A stretch of 64,000 bases of DNA from Rhizophagus irregularis. Taxonomy: Eukaryota; Glomeromycota; Glomeromycetes; Glomerales; Glomeraceae. The stretch covers positions 2,232,001 to 2,296,000 of the forward strand of contig NC_089432.1 in NCBI RefSeq assembly GCF_026210795.1, in the 5' to 3' direction. Positions 52,481 to 63,819 of the stretch are shown piece by piece. The notes under the pieces were generated by a model. That model was not told the DNA's origin, made no database searches, and saw nothing but the letters and a program-made list of their open reading frames with translations. The translations under genes and the position numbers were made by a program. Position 1 is the stretch's first letter. Each line of letters starts with the position of its first letter.

Positions 52481-54603
52481 ATGTCTGAACCTATTGTACC
52501 TATAACAGTTACCGGAGTTTCATACAATGAGGATATTAATTGGATTGAAGAAGCTATCGGTAAAAAACATATTAAATATTATGAATTTGAGAACTTTAAC
52601 AATATTGAAGAAATTGGTTCGGGAAGCTTCGGAAAAGTCTATCGTGCGAACTGGAAAAATTCTCATAGTTTTTTAGCTTTGAAATCCTTTTTTAATTTAA
52701 ACAATGCCACAATTAAAGAAATTGTCAATGAGGTAATAATAAACATAAAAAAGTGCATGTCTTTATTATTATAATTCTAAAATTTTAAAATTATACTCAT
52801 GATTTAGCTTAAACTTCAGCGTGAAGTGGATTTCCATGAGAATATTATTCGTTTTTTTGGTGTTACGACAGGTATGATTATTATTTTATTTGTATAATAT
52901 CACTTTGTAAAATTTATCTTAGCGTTAAATGATTTTTTTTTAACAGAAAATCAAAATAGTTATAATGGTAATTCAAAAAATTATTGGTTAGTAATGGAGT
53001 ATGCTAATAATGGTACTCTTCAAGCGTTTTTAAGAAATCATTTTAATATTCTTACTTGGAATGATAAATATAATATGTCACTTCAGTTGGCTCATGCTTT
53101 ATTATGCCTTCATGATGAAGGAATCGTTCATCGTGATCTGGTAATTCATTTACATTTTATTATTTTGTATCATATCATATATGTTAATCAATTAATTTAT
53201 TTGATGTATATTAATAGCACTCTAAAAACGTATTAGTCCATCGAAATACCATTAAGTTGGCTGATTTTGGACTATCAAAAAGAATTGATGAAACATATAA
53301 TTCACGATCAGATTTATTTGGTGTAGTTCCATATATTGATCCAAAAAAATTCGATTTTCATCCATACTCTTTAAACAAAAAAAGTGATATTTATAGTATT
53401 GGAGTGCTTCTGTGGGAGATATCAAGTGGTCAGCCACCATTTAGAGGAAAATCATCTTATAGTTTAATTGTACAAATTCCACAAGGTCTTAGAGAAACAC
53501 CTGTTCCTGATACACCCACCACTTATGTAAATCTTTATACTGGTAAATATTAATTTGAAATGTTATAAAAGTCAATGTATCATTATTCAATCTAATAAAA
53601 TCAATTTTTTTTAGAATGTTGGGATGGAGAGCCGGATAAACGTCCAATTATCAAACAGATAGTTGCTAAGTTAAAAGCATTTATCTTTAATGTGATGATT
53701 GATGAAATAATTAATCTCCCTAATAAGACAGGGGATGAAGTAGAAAAACAAGAAATTCTTAATTATCTTAACAATCATAATGTGACTTCAAATGAAATTT
53801 ATAATTGGTTATTAAATGATCAGAAGAATTCAAATTCTATTGTTCTACTTGCAGCTTTTAATTATTTTGGAATTGAAACTGATATTGATAAGAGAAAAGC
53901 ATTTGAATTATATAAAAAGGCTGCAGATTTAGGAAATGCAGATGGAATAAATGATTTAGGTTATTGTTATCATTGGGGAATTGGAACTGATATTAATAAA
54001 ACAAAGGCATTTGAATTATATCAAAAGGCAGCAGATTTAGGAAATAAATATGGAATGATTGGTTCAGGAATTTGTTATGAATGTGGAATTGAAACTGATA
54101 TTGATAAGAGAAAAGCATTTGAATTATATCAAAATGCTGCAGATTTAGGAAATTCATCTGGAATGTATTATTTAGGATATTGTTATCATTATGGAATTGG
54201 AACTGATATTGATAAGAGAAAAGCATTTGAATTATATCAAAAGGCCGCAGATTTAGGAAATGCATTTGGAATAGATTGGTTAGGATATTGTTATGAAAAT
54301 GGAATTGGAACTGATATTGATAAGAGAAAAGCATTTGAATTATATCAAAAGGCTGCAGAATTAGGAAATGCTAATGGAATAATTAATTTAGGACGTTGTT
54401 ATCAATATGGAATTGGAACTGATATTAATAAAACAAAGGCATTTGAATTATATCAAAAGGCTGCAGATTTAGGAAATGCATTTGGAATAGATTGGTTAGG
54501 ACATTGTTATGAAAATGGAATTGGAACTGATATTGATAAGAGAAAAGCATTTGAATTATATCAAAATTCTGCAGATATAAGGAATGCTAGTGGAATTTCT
54601 TGA
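52481..54603 (+). CDS. Protein kinase (TKL-like) with expanded Sel1 array
   Basis: Exons 52481-52732, 52808-52871, 52947-53140, 53218-53542, 53615-54603 join in frame to 607 residues; intron sites and phases match the paralogues, with exon 3 nine bases longer (NSYNGN). Kinase: glycine loop [11 protein letters not shown]68, HRDL about 167-170, DFG 186-188, VPYIDPKKF and [16 protein letters not shown]; all catalytic residues present. Seven and a half Sel1 units of 36 residues follow ([19 protein letters not shown]). Several are nearly identical in DNA, and one two-unit block (216 bases) is repeated at 54241 and 54457. The stop at 54603 comes inside a unit; Sel1-like text continues out of frame beyond it, so the original C-terminus is lost. 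Probably still a functional kinase. Confidence 0.88.
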
Positions 54604-54870
54604 AAAAAAGACATTTGAATCATATCAAGGACTTGAAGATTTGGGAAATGCATCTGGAATAAATAATTTATAATATTGGTGTAAAAATGATATTGATAAG
54701 CATTTCAATTATGTTAAAGGTAGTATATTTAGAAACAGATAGAATGTATAATTTAGGAAATTAATATGAAAATAGAGTCAAAAATTATATTGATAGAGAA
54801 AAAGTATTTGAATTATTTTAAGGTAGTAAATTTAGAAATTATAAATATATATAGATCAAATAATTTATTC
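54604..54870 (+). pseudogene. Degenerate Sel1 tail of the preceding gene
   Basis: In another frame just after the stop, KKTFESYQGLEDLGNASGIN continues the Sel1 pattern, then stops. Later pieces (DREKVFELF, NLGN) are recognisable to about 54860. A small indel near 54595-54605 probably caused the break. Confidence 0.65.
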
Positions 54871-55600
54871 ATTTTAAAATCTTACACAAATGAATTTGAA
54901 ATTTTAAAGACTTTGTAATATGCTATCAGTTTTGATGGATGGTGGGAAAAATTGGTTATTTTTATTTTATTTTTTTTTTGTCAAAAAATAATATATTTAT
55001 TTGTAACTATTAATCAATTTTGAACTTATTTTAAATAGGAACTTTTTTACTTTTTTTTAAAATAATTATATCTAAAAATTAGGCTAATTTAAAAGAAATA
55101 AAAAGTACCAAATGTATAAAATAAATTATGTTTTAAATATAATTTATAAGTTCTACTTAATCATAAATGTTACTGAACTTGTAAGGTAAAAATATATATG
55201 ATTTAAAAATGTAACTGGAAAGGTGGTAAAATTAAACAGTAGAAAGAAAATTTGGAGTAAGGTAAATTTACATGTAAATCTTAAATATTTTATGGTGACC
55301 TCTATTAGAAGTAAGCGGGTCCTACTCTAATATTGAAGTAAATCATTTTTATTAATATCATATAATTATTTGTAAAGTAAAAAGCTAGCTAAAATCCAGC
55401 CACCAATACGCAAGATGAAGATTTATGGATTGATTCCATATATCACTAATTATACCCTATATAAAATATCCAACTTCAATATAGCAATTTGTAATCTGTA
55501 GTTAAAAATTTAGCATATTTAAGTGGTGGTTATAAACTAAAATTTAAAATATTCATGTATTAAATCCTTCTAGTATGGTCAATATTGGTGTAGTATCCAT
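54871..55600. other. AT-rich intergenic stretch
   Basis: No gene or clear repeat recognised. Confidence 0.4.
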
Positions 55601-55604
55601 GGTA

Positions 55605-57162
55605 CTACCCTATAAAAAAATCGGGATACGTTTTTTATAAAGTTTTTATACGATTTTTTTTCCTTAGAAATAACGTATCATAATAGGATATGGAAAAATG
55701 CACAATTCCGTATCACTAAAAATATGGTTTGGATACAGAATTTGCATGGAATTCATATGGAATTTACATGATTTGATCACTGATTTTATCACGAAATTTA
55801 TACGATTTGGTCACTGAATTTACTATTTGTATTACAGTTTACTATAATATATTTACATAAATTTAATTTTACTTTATTAAATTAAATAAAAAATAAAAAA
55901 TAAACAAAATACAAATACATTATGAAAATTCCCTCCTTATTAAAACCACCTATTGCAACCAAAATTATCTATAAGTTCAAGTTCATTTGGAGTCAAACAA
56001 CCTAAAAAAAAAACAAAAAAAAGAAACATAAGAATGTCTAACTTAATTGAAAACAAAACCCCCTTCATATAGTATCTGCAATCGTCCAAGTCACCAAAGG
56101 TCAGCATTCCTACAAAAAAAGAAAGAGAACTCCAGAATGTCTGACCTACATAAATGAAAAGAATTATGAAGCATCTGATGAAAAAGAAACCAAAACAACA
56201 AAATAAATCCAAAACTGACCTACAAAAAAAGAAGACTCTGAAGCAACAAAACTGAAACAACCTACAAAAAGAAAAGAATCTGAACCCAACTTACAAAAAA
56301 AAAAAAGAAAATTTGAACTGACCTAAAAAAAGAAAAAAAATCCTAAACAATCCTACAAAAAGGAAAGGACTCCCAAACTGAATCTGCTGGCCTATGAAAT
56401 AAAAAAAGGGATATATATACAGTATATAAATAAAAAAGAAAGGGGAATAAAGAATAAATCAAAAAAAAATATTTTTTTAAAAAGAGGGTAACGAAGTTAG
56501 GAAAGTTAAAAAAAAAAATTTTTTTTTTAAAGGGAGGACGTCAAAGTTAGAAAAATAAAAAAATTTTTATAAAGAGCAGAAAGAAGAAAATTTTTTTTTT
56601 AAAAAAAAGAAGTGTGGGAATAGTGGGAATAAAAGAATAAAATCAAAAAAAAATTTTTTTTTTTAAGGGAATGACGAAAAAAAAATTTTTTTTTAAAGGA
56701 GAGTGATGAAAAAAAAAATTTTAAAGTGAGGTACGAAAAAAAAATTTTTTTTTAAAAGGAGGGTGATGAAAAAAGAAGATAAATTTAGAAAAAATAACAA
56801 AAATAAGACAAGAGAAAAGAGAAGAAAGGGAAAGACAGAAAGATCAAACTCATCAAAGTAAGGGTTTATATAAAAAACAAAAAACGTATCATAACAAAAC
56901 AATAAACAATAACGTGATCTTGTGTTATGATACGAGATTTTTGTAAAATTATTTTCTAAAAATATTAAGTTTAAAAATTCCGTATACATTCCGTATGATT
57001 AATTTTTTCCGTATACATTTCGTATATATCGGTTTTTTTAAAAAATGTTCAAAAATGAATTGCTTATTAAATATACGGAATTTGTATACGGAAACTATAG
57101 AAACGTACATAAAATGTATACAAAACATATACTTTCCATATACATATTTCTTATAGGGCTAT
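55605..57162. repeat. Possible inverted-repeat element with low-complexity interior
   Basis: CCCTATAAAAAAA near 55608 pairs weakly with TTTCTTATAGGG near 57158, and ACGTATCATAA-type words occur in opposite orientation near 55673 and 56885. The interior holds a degenerate tandem repeat based on CTACAAAAAAAGAA (about 55985-56400) and a cluster of A-run/T-run palindromes (56460-56760). The frames at 55940-56260 and 56693-56989 are low-complexity Phe-rich and not genes. Confidence 0.35.
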
Positions 57163-57486
57163 ATTATTTCAAAGCAGGCATTTTGTATAATACTCGGGAT
57201 TCTATACAGTAATTTTCATTTTATAATTGAGTCAGGTTGATAGGATTGTTTTAATTGAATATATATGATTGCGAAAGAGATTATTATAAAAGATGATCAT
57301 CAGTATATGATATACTCCATACAGTATAAATTATGTCTTTTGTTTATAATTGCACCCCATTCGGGTGATCATCAAAGGTTATAACCTTACGATTTATGTC
57401 ACAAATGCATAGGTTATAACCTTATATGGGCGGCCCATGGGCCATAATTTAATGTCACGTGACCCGATTTTTAATTCTGGCCCAAC

Positions 57487-58437
57487 ATGCGCAATTTTGG
57501 CATGTTAATTTTGGAACACATTACATACGCTAATTACTGTACATGTTACCCAAATGTAACATGCGGTGATTCAGACGCATGTTATTCATCCGTAACATGC
57601 GATAAATTGGGCGCATGTTACCCATCTGTAACATGCAGTGATTCAGACGCATGTTACGGATGGGTAATATGCGTTAATTCTGGCGCATGTTACTCATTCA
57701 TAACATGCGCTAATTTGGGCGCATGTTATGCTTCTGTAACATGCGTTAATTCTGGCGCATGTTACTTATCCTTAACATGCGTTAATTCTGGCGCATGTTA
57801 CTCATCCGTAACATGCGTTAATTCTGGCGCATGTTACTCATCCGTAACATGCGTTAATTCAGATGCATGTTACGCTTCTGTAACATGCGTTAATTCTGGC
57901 GCATGTTACTCATCCGTAATATGCATTAATTCTGGCGCATGTTACTCATCTGTAACATGCATTAATTCTGGTGCATGTTACGCATCTGTAACATGCGTTA
58001 ATTCTGACGCATGTTACTCATCCGTAATATGCGTTAATTCTGGCGCATGTTACTCATCTATAACATGCGTTAATTCTAGTGCATGTTACGCTTCTGTAAC
58101 ATGCGTTAATTCTGACGCATGTTACTCATCCGTAATATGCGTTAATTCTGGTGCATGTTACGCTTCTGTAACATGCGTTAATTCTGGCGCATGTTACTCA
58201 TCTGTAATATGCGTTAATTCTAGCGCATGTTACTCATCCGTAACATGCGTTAATTCTAGTGCATGTTACGCTTCTGTAACATGCGTTAATTCTGGCGCAT
58301 GTTACTCATCCGTAACATGCGTTAATTCTGGCGCATGTTACTCATCCGTAATATGCGTTAATTCTGGCGCATATTACTCATCCTGTAATCATGCGCTAAT
58401 TTGGGTACATGTTACTGGCGCATGTTTCCTACAGTAA
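57487..58437 (+). CDS. Cys-rich 12-residue-repeat ORF in the left arm, doubtful gene
   Basis: 316 residues from ATG 57487, starting MRNFGMLILEH, then about 25 repeats of a 12-residue unit of the type TCVNSGACYSSV with two Cys per unit. No signal peptide. The frame is open mainly because a 36-base unit without a stop repeats in phase; substitutions such as G/S/D at one position and S/A at another are also expected from DNA drift. The same protein is encoded on the other strand of the right arm. Whether it is translated is unknown. Confidence 0.25.
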   Translation: MRNFGMLILEHITYANYCTCYPNVTCGDSDACYSSVTCDKLGACYPSVTCSDSDACYGWVICVNSGACYSFITCANLGACYASVTCVNSGACYLSLTCVNSGACYSSVTCVNSGACYSSVTCVNSDACYASVTCVNSGACYSSVICINSGACYSSVTCINSGACYASVTCVNSDACYSSVICVNSGACYSSITCVNSSACYASVTCVNSDACYSSVICVNSGACYASVTCVNSGACYSSVICVNSSACYSSVTCVNSSACYASVTCVNSGACYSSVTCVNSGACYSSVICVNSGAYYSSCNHALIWVHVTGACFLQ

Positions 58438-58440
58438 CAT
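57535..58440 (+). repeat. 36-base minisatellite, left arm
   Basis: The unit is ACATGCGTTAATTCTGG then CGCATGTTACTCATCCGTA. ACATGCG and CGCATGT within each unit form a small hairpin with a 10-base loop. About 25 copies with point changes (ATGCATTAATT, TCTGACGC and TCTAGTGC variants). Confidence 0.9.
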
Positions 58441-59215
58441 GCAGTAACTCTAGTTCATATTCCTTACTGTAACATACAGTGATTTTAGTACATATTTTTA
58501 TATCCAAAATACCAAATATTTAATACTGAGTATTACCAAAATCAATGCATATTATATTATAGAATATTGCATATTATGCATTAGAAATATATATAACTTT
58601 ATTAAAGATGGCCATTTTTTTAAAATCAAAAAAATAATAAAACAATAAAAATAACAAAAAAAAAATAAACAAAAAAAAATAAACAAAAAAAAAATAAATA
58701 AACAAAAAAAAAATAAACAAAAAAAAAAATAAACAAAAAAAACAATAAAAAAAAAAAATAAACAAAATAAAATAAAAATAACAAAAAACAAATGATTTGC
58801 ATAGTATATTTTAAAATTTATAAGTAATTAATTTTATGATCATGTAAATCACTTTACTGATGCAAATATAATAATCATTTGTTTTTTCTTATTCCTATAT
58901 ATTTAATTTTTTCTTTTTCATTTTTCATTTTTTTTATTTTTTTTTTTGTTAATTTTATTTTTTTTTATTAATTTTATTTTTTTTTATAATTTTATTTTTT
59001 TTTTGTTTATTTTTTTTTTGTTTATTTTTTTTGTTATTTTTATTGTTTTATTATTTTTTTGATTTTAAAAAAATGGCCATCTTTAATAAAGTTATATATA
59101 TTTCTAATGCATAATATGCAATATTCTATAATATAATATGCATTGATTTTGGTAATACTCAGTATTAAATATTTGGTATTTTGGATATAAAAATATGTAC
59201 TAAAATCACTGTATG

Positions 59216-59947
59216 TTACAGTAAGGAATATGAACTAGAGTTACTGCATGTTACTGTAGGAAACATGCGCCAGTAACATGTACCCAAATTAGCGCATGTT
59301 ACGGATGAGTAATATGCGCCAGAATTAACGCATATTACGGATGAGTAACATGCGCCAGAATTAACGCATGTTACGGATGAGTAACATGCGCCAGAATTAA
59401 CGCATGTTACAGAAGCGTAACATGCACTAGAATTAACGCATGTTACGGATGAGTAACATGCGCTAGAATTAACGCATATTACAGATGAGTAACATGCGTC
59501 AGAATTAACGCATGTTACAGAAGCGTAACATATACCAGAATTAACGCATGTTACAGATGAGTAACATGCGCCAGAATTAACGCATATTACGGATGAGTAA
59601 CATGCGCCAGAATTAATGCATGTTACAGAAGCGTAACATGCATCAGAATTAACGCATGTTACGGATGAGTAACATGCACCAGAATTAACGCATGTTACAA
59701 AAGCGTACCATGCGTCCAAATTAGCGCATGTTATGAATGAGTAACATGTGCTAGAATTAACGCATATTACCCATCCGTAACATGCGTCTGAATCACTGCA
59801 TGTTACAGATGGGTAACATGCGCCCAATTTATCGCATGTTACGGATGAATAACATGCGTCTGAATCACCGCATGTTACATTTGGGTAACATGTACAGTAA
59901 TTAGCGCATGTAACGTGTTCCAAAATTAACATGCCAAAATTGCGCAT
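59216..59947 (-). CDS. Cys-rich 12-residue-repeat ORF in the right arm, doubtful gene
   Basis: 243 residues from ATG 59947, with the same N-terminus as the left-arm ORF (one residue differs in the first 17) and about 18 repeats of TCVNSGACYSSV type. The C-terminus differs because the frame passes the last repeat in another phase. It is shorter than its twin by about seven units. Confidence 0.25.
   Translation of the reverse strand: MRNFGMLILEHVTCANYCTCYPNVTCGDSDACYSSVTCDKLGACYPSVTCSDSDACYGWVICVNSSTCYSFITCANLDAWYAFVTCVNSGACYSSVTCVNSDACYASVTCINSGACYSSVICVNSGACYSSVTCVNSGICYASVTCVNSDACYSSVICVNSSACYSSVTCVNSSACYASVTCVNSGACYSSVTCVNSGACYSSVICVNSGAYYSSVTCANLGTCYWRMFPTVTCSNSSSYSLL
59255..59905 (-). 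repeat. 36-base minisatellite, right arm
   Basis: Inverse copy of the left-arm array with about 18 units. Order and variants partly match those of the left arm, so unit loss or gain occurred after the palindrome formed. Confidence 0.9.
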
Positions 59948-60089
59948 GTTGGGCCAGAATTAAAAAATCGGGTCACGTGACATTAAATTATGGCCCATGG
60001 GCCGCCCATATAAGGTTATAACCTATGCATTTGTGACATAAATCGTAAGGTTATAACCTTTGATGATCACCCGAATGGGGTGCATAATT

Positions 60090-62160
60090 ATCATGCACAT
60101 CTTAATAAGGTTAACTCAGGGCATACTATTGAATAACTGTGAAGCTCTATCTCTTTACAGACGAAGGTCTATCGTAAGTATGGTTGTCATACCGTAACTA
60201 CCGGCAAGTAAATGGTAAAACATGTAAAAATAATTATGAATTCCCTATACTATATAAATAAAATATTTCAGTTTATGATATACATTAATAATTCCTTGTG
60301 ATCTTTTTTTTCTTTACACTCTATCTCAAAATATTACATAGAGCCATTTCTTAATACGTTATAATTTTAGAAGAAACTTTTTCTTTTCTTTTATTGGAAG
60401 TAACAAGTTAATACCTGATACCATAATTATACCATTAAATAAATGAGCCATTTTTTAGGGATAATATTTTTGAAGATAAATACATGTTTATTTATTAATA
60501 AGTATCTTATTTATTAAAGTTACAAACTTGGTGAAACTTTGAATAATAATAATGTACCTAATACTTACCTAATTATAAGCATTGCTAATGAGTGTAAAAT
60601 TAAACTATATAATGTTGATTCCTTAATTTAATTTCTGAATATATTTGGGTATATTTTAGTTTATATTTTTACTTTATTTTTTTTATTAATTAATGCAAAG
60701 AAATATTCTTGAAACAATAAATTAATCACACAAATCAGTCAAGAACAGGTCTTTACCAAACAGGAAAATGATTTATATTTAAATCTTTTAAATCTTATTG
60801 ACCTATTTTTGAGTAAAAATATTAAAATTCAATTTAACTAATCATGTTTTCAGGACTGGAATATAATTAATAAAATTTTGAAAGATATAAAATTGATTAA
60901 AAAATATGAAATATCAAAAGTTCATAGAAAACTGACAGTTGCATTAAATTATTTTTCTGAATGATTTATATGTTAATTATTTAGTTATATCTGTTATAGC
61001 AACAGATCATGATCTTTTGATGTAAAGAAATGGACGTATTTAAATGAATTGATCTCATTTAATGTTCAATTGTTGGATTTTCATAGAATATTTTATTTTA
61101 TCATAAGTTTAATAGAAAATAAAATTTACTGAATGTTTTATTTAGTAAGTAATAACTACTTAATCATAAAATAAATTATAATGTTTTATTTAACTTTAAC
61201 TGACTGCAGTTTAATTTTATATTTATTTATGATTTAGTATTTCTTACTAGTAATTTATATTATCAAATTTATTATTTAAATTTGTTTTGCAATTAAATCT
61301 TGTGTAACTATTTTTCGAGTGCTTTTGTCTATAAGTGCTTAAACAAGATTCCTAACCAGAAGCTAAAACCTTGGTTCAAAAACTGGTTTGAAAGCTAACT
61401 TTTTAACGAAACTTATATCTGAAACCCAATCTGGATTCTGGAACGATCCGGTTATATCATGTGATGCCGACAAGCAATAAAATTTTCAATTATCAAATAT
61501 AATATATTAAAGCAATATCATTAGAGTAATTTATTATTATAAATAATACTGCAATTATCTCAATTTATTTCAATCGATGTCTATTCATACATTAGTTAAA
61601 TCATTATCCTTCAAAAATCTTAGTTCTTTAATTAACCCTGTTACGAACCAAGTTTTAAGACAAAGAGCTGCACGAACCTTGTAAACTTTGCTACATTATA
61701 CATTTGTTCACTTGGAATACTTGCTGCTTGAACTATCAGATAATCGTGTGTCATGTTGACAAGTGGAATCCATTATTGCGGATTTTACCTCCCAGTACGG
61801 AGAAAACTATTTCGACTGTTATGACCGGATACACGCCACAAGATAAGGCCAATGTTCGGGAAATAAATATGATTGTTGATCACATATAATATTCACTGGA
61901 AAAGTAAAGAATTAAAGTGCACTATTTTTTTATTTTCATGTCTCTTTCGCCGGTTTGCCCTACAGTATTTATATTCTGTTGCACCCATTCATCTTTGTGA
62001 TTTATCACAACAAAATGCCTTTAATTGTACTGATTCCTGATTTATTACTATATTTTTGTTGACATAAATTGCAAATATTAGATATCTACATTGCATGAAA
62101 GATATTACCAAGTCAGATAACATACATAACTCTTTCACTCATTCATTAATAATTATGGAA
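60090..62160. other. AT-rich intergenic stretch
   Basis: About 2 kb with no supported gene. A protein-like 61-residue frame at 61704-61889 (VDKWNPLLRILPPSTEKTIS...) is slightly less AT-rich than its surroundings but is not recognised. Confidence 0.4.
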
Positions 62161-62175
62161 TTGGGCAAAAAACGT

Positions 62176-62480
62176 GATTTAGATTAATTTCAATCCCAAG
62201 CTAATCATGATTGCAATTATATATGAATTTTCAATCTTACTCAATGAGTAAGATTGAGATTGAAATAGCTTGTCTGAGTAAAGCCTTTGCTTAGCTACTT
62301 CAAATTTCAACTGAATACAAATTATCCTAAATGAAAATTATGCATAAACGTGCATAAACTTGCGTGAATTTACCATAACCCTGATCTGAATTTCATGTGA
62401 ATTAAAGTTGAAATACTAATCCCAATCTCAAGCTGATCTCAATCTCAATCCCAATCCCAATCTCAATCATATTTTTATGA
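62176..62480. repeat. CAATCTC/CAATCCC short-word repeat region
   Basis: Imperfect runs of CAATCTCAATCCCAATC at 62430-62470, an inverted relative at 62178-62205, and the palindrome TCAATCTTACTCAATGAGTA...AGATTGA at 62231-62259. Confidence 0.5.
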
Positions 62481-62689
62481 AGACACTCATTGTTTCATTT
62501 ATATTTAAAAGCTATTTTGTGAATTATCATCAGTATTAGGAGAATAAAATAAGTGTAGATCTATAAAATATTACACGTGTGAAAAAACAATGAATCTACA
62601 CCACTCATGAGTCGTGTCAATAAACAATATACGAGTGTGAAAAATTTAGAGGAATTTTCAATAGTATAAAATAATTGTATTTTAAAATG

Positions 62690-62900
62690 GCGTAATTTTT
62701 TAAAAATAAAAAAATCGTATAATTATTTCAATTGTAGTAAAAAATCATGTAATTTATTTTAATAGTATAAAATCGTGTAACTTCAACAATAAAAAATCAT
62801 GTAATTTATTTTAATAGTATAAAATCGTGTAACTTCAACAATAAAAAATCGTGTAATTATTTCAATAGTATAAAATCGTGTAATAAATTTAATAGTAAAA
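62690..62900. repeat. Tandem repeat of about 62 bases
   Basis: Units contain AATAAAAAATC(A/G)TGTAATT, then TTAATAGTATAAAATCGTGT and AACTTCAAC. About three units. Non-coding. Confidence 0.7.
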
Positions 62901-63819
62901 TTATATTTATTTTTTAGCAATAGCATATTTTTTTAATTGTAAATAATAACGTTATTATCAATATATCAAATTTAATAAGAAAGTTCTTTTTTTTTTGTAT
63001 TGTGAAAATTCAATCTATATTATAAATACATAATTAATTACACGTTTAAAATAAAGCTAACATAAAATAAAGCTCACCATTTAATAATAACGCGTTAATT
63101 AATATAAGTGTTCTAATAAAATAAAAAATAAGATAATATGATAATAAGTGATAAGTAAAGCAGAAGTGAGCCAAAATATTTGAGCATACGAAGAAAAACG
63201 TTAATACGTTTCTCAAAATTAAGAAAAAGGTTAAGTTTTGCAAAGTTTACAAAATTTACCATTCTAAAGTCCCACGAAAAAAAGATATACACAGTGTAAT
63301 TCTATCCCAATAAAACTATCAGTAAAAAAGTTTTCAATTATCAGTTTTCTTCCCCTATGAAAAAAGTCTGTGTGATTTTTGTTGAAAAATCATTCAATTA
63401 AATTCACTACGATTTCTGTATATTTGACCATACAATAATTGTGCTAAAAATTGCAATAAATCACACAATTATTGCATGGCAATTCATTCAATAATTATCC
63501 TATTTTTGACCTGAATTTATACAATTATTGTGTGATTTTTGAGCCAAATTTTAGGCCATATTTTAGGAATTATAGGTTAAATTTTACAGTAATAACAGGC
63601 AATTTATAAAGTGAAATTATGAATTTTTATTGACTTAAAATATAAAAAATATACACAATATTTCATAAATAAAATACTAAATTTGATATAATCATAAATA
63701 TAAAAATTTGTAAGAAAATAAAATAAAATAAAGTATGTTAGTAACATGAAAGTAAATTAGTAATATCAAAGAAGAAAGTAAATTATTAGTGTGAGTAAAT
63801 TATTAGTATTAAATAAAAA

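Larger units (their letters stand above)
57352..60083. mobile_element. 2.7 kb near-perfect palindrome (fold-back element)
   Basis: GCACCCCATTCGGGTGATCATC at the left end is exactly mirrored at the right end. The arms stay complementary through the unique outer part (GGTTATAACCTTACGATTTATG, GGCGGCCCATGGGCC, GTCACGTGACCCGATTTTTAA), the minisatellite, the inner part (ATACTGAGTATTACC) and A/T-runs, to a centre near 58800-58890. ATAATT flanks both ends (57346-57351, 60084-60089), suggesting a 6-base target duplication. The arms differ in minisatellite copy number (about 25 and 18). No transposase seen. Superfamily not determined. Confidence 0.85.

Noticed and set aside
53993-54334. Minus-strand 113-residue frame through the Sel1 repeats
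   Set aside because: It is the complement of the periodic Sel1 DNA and has a coding gene on the other strand; similar shadows occur at 19411-19602.
57535-58440. CRISPR-like regular 36-base array
   Set aside because: Units are directly adjacent with no spacers and the genome is eukaryotic; it is a minisatellite.
58552-58791. Phe-rich minus-strand frames near the palindrome centre
   Set aside because: They translate A-run/T-run low-complexity DNA.
61704-61889. 61-residue frame
   Set aside because: Too short, no recognisable motif and no supporting neighbours; mentioned only within the intergenic entry.
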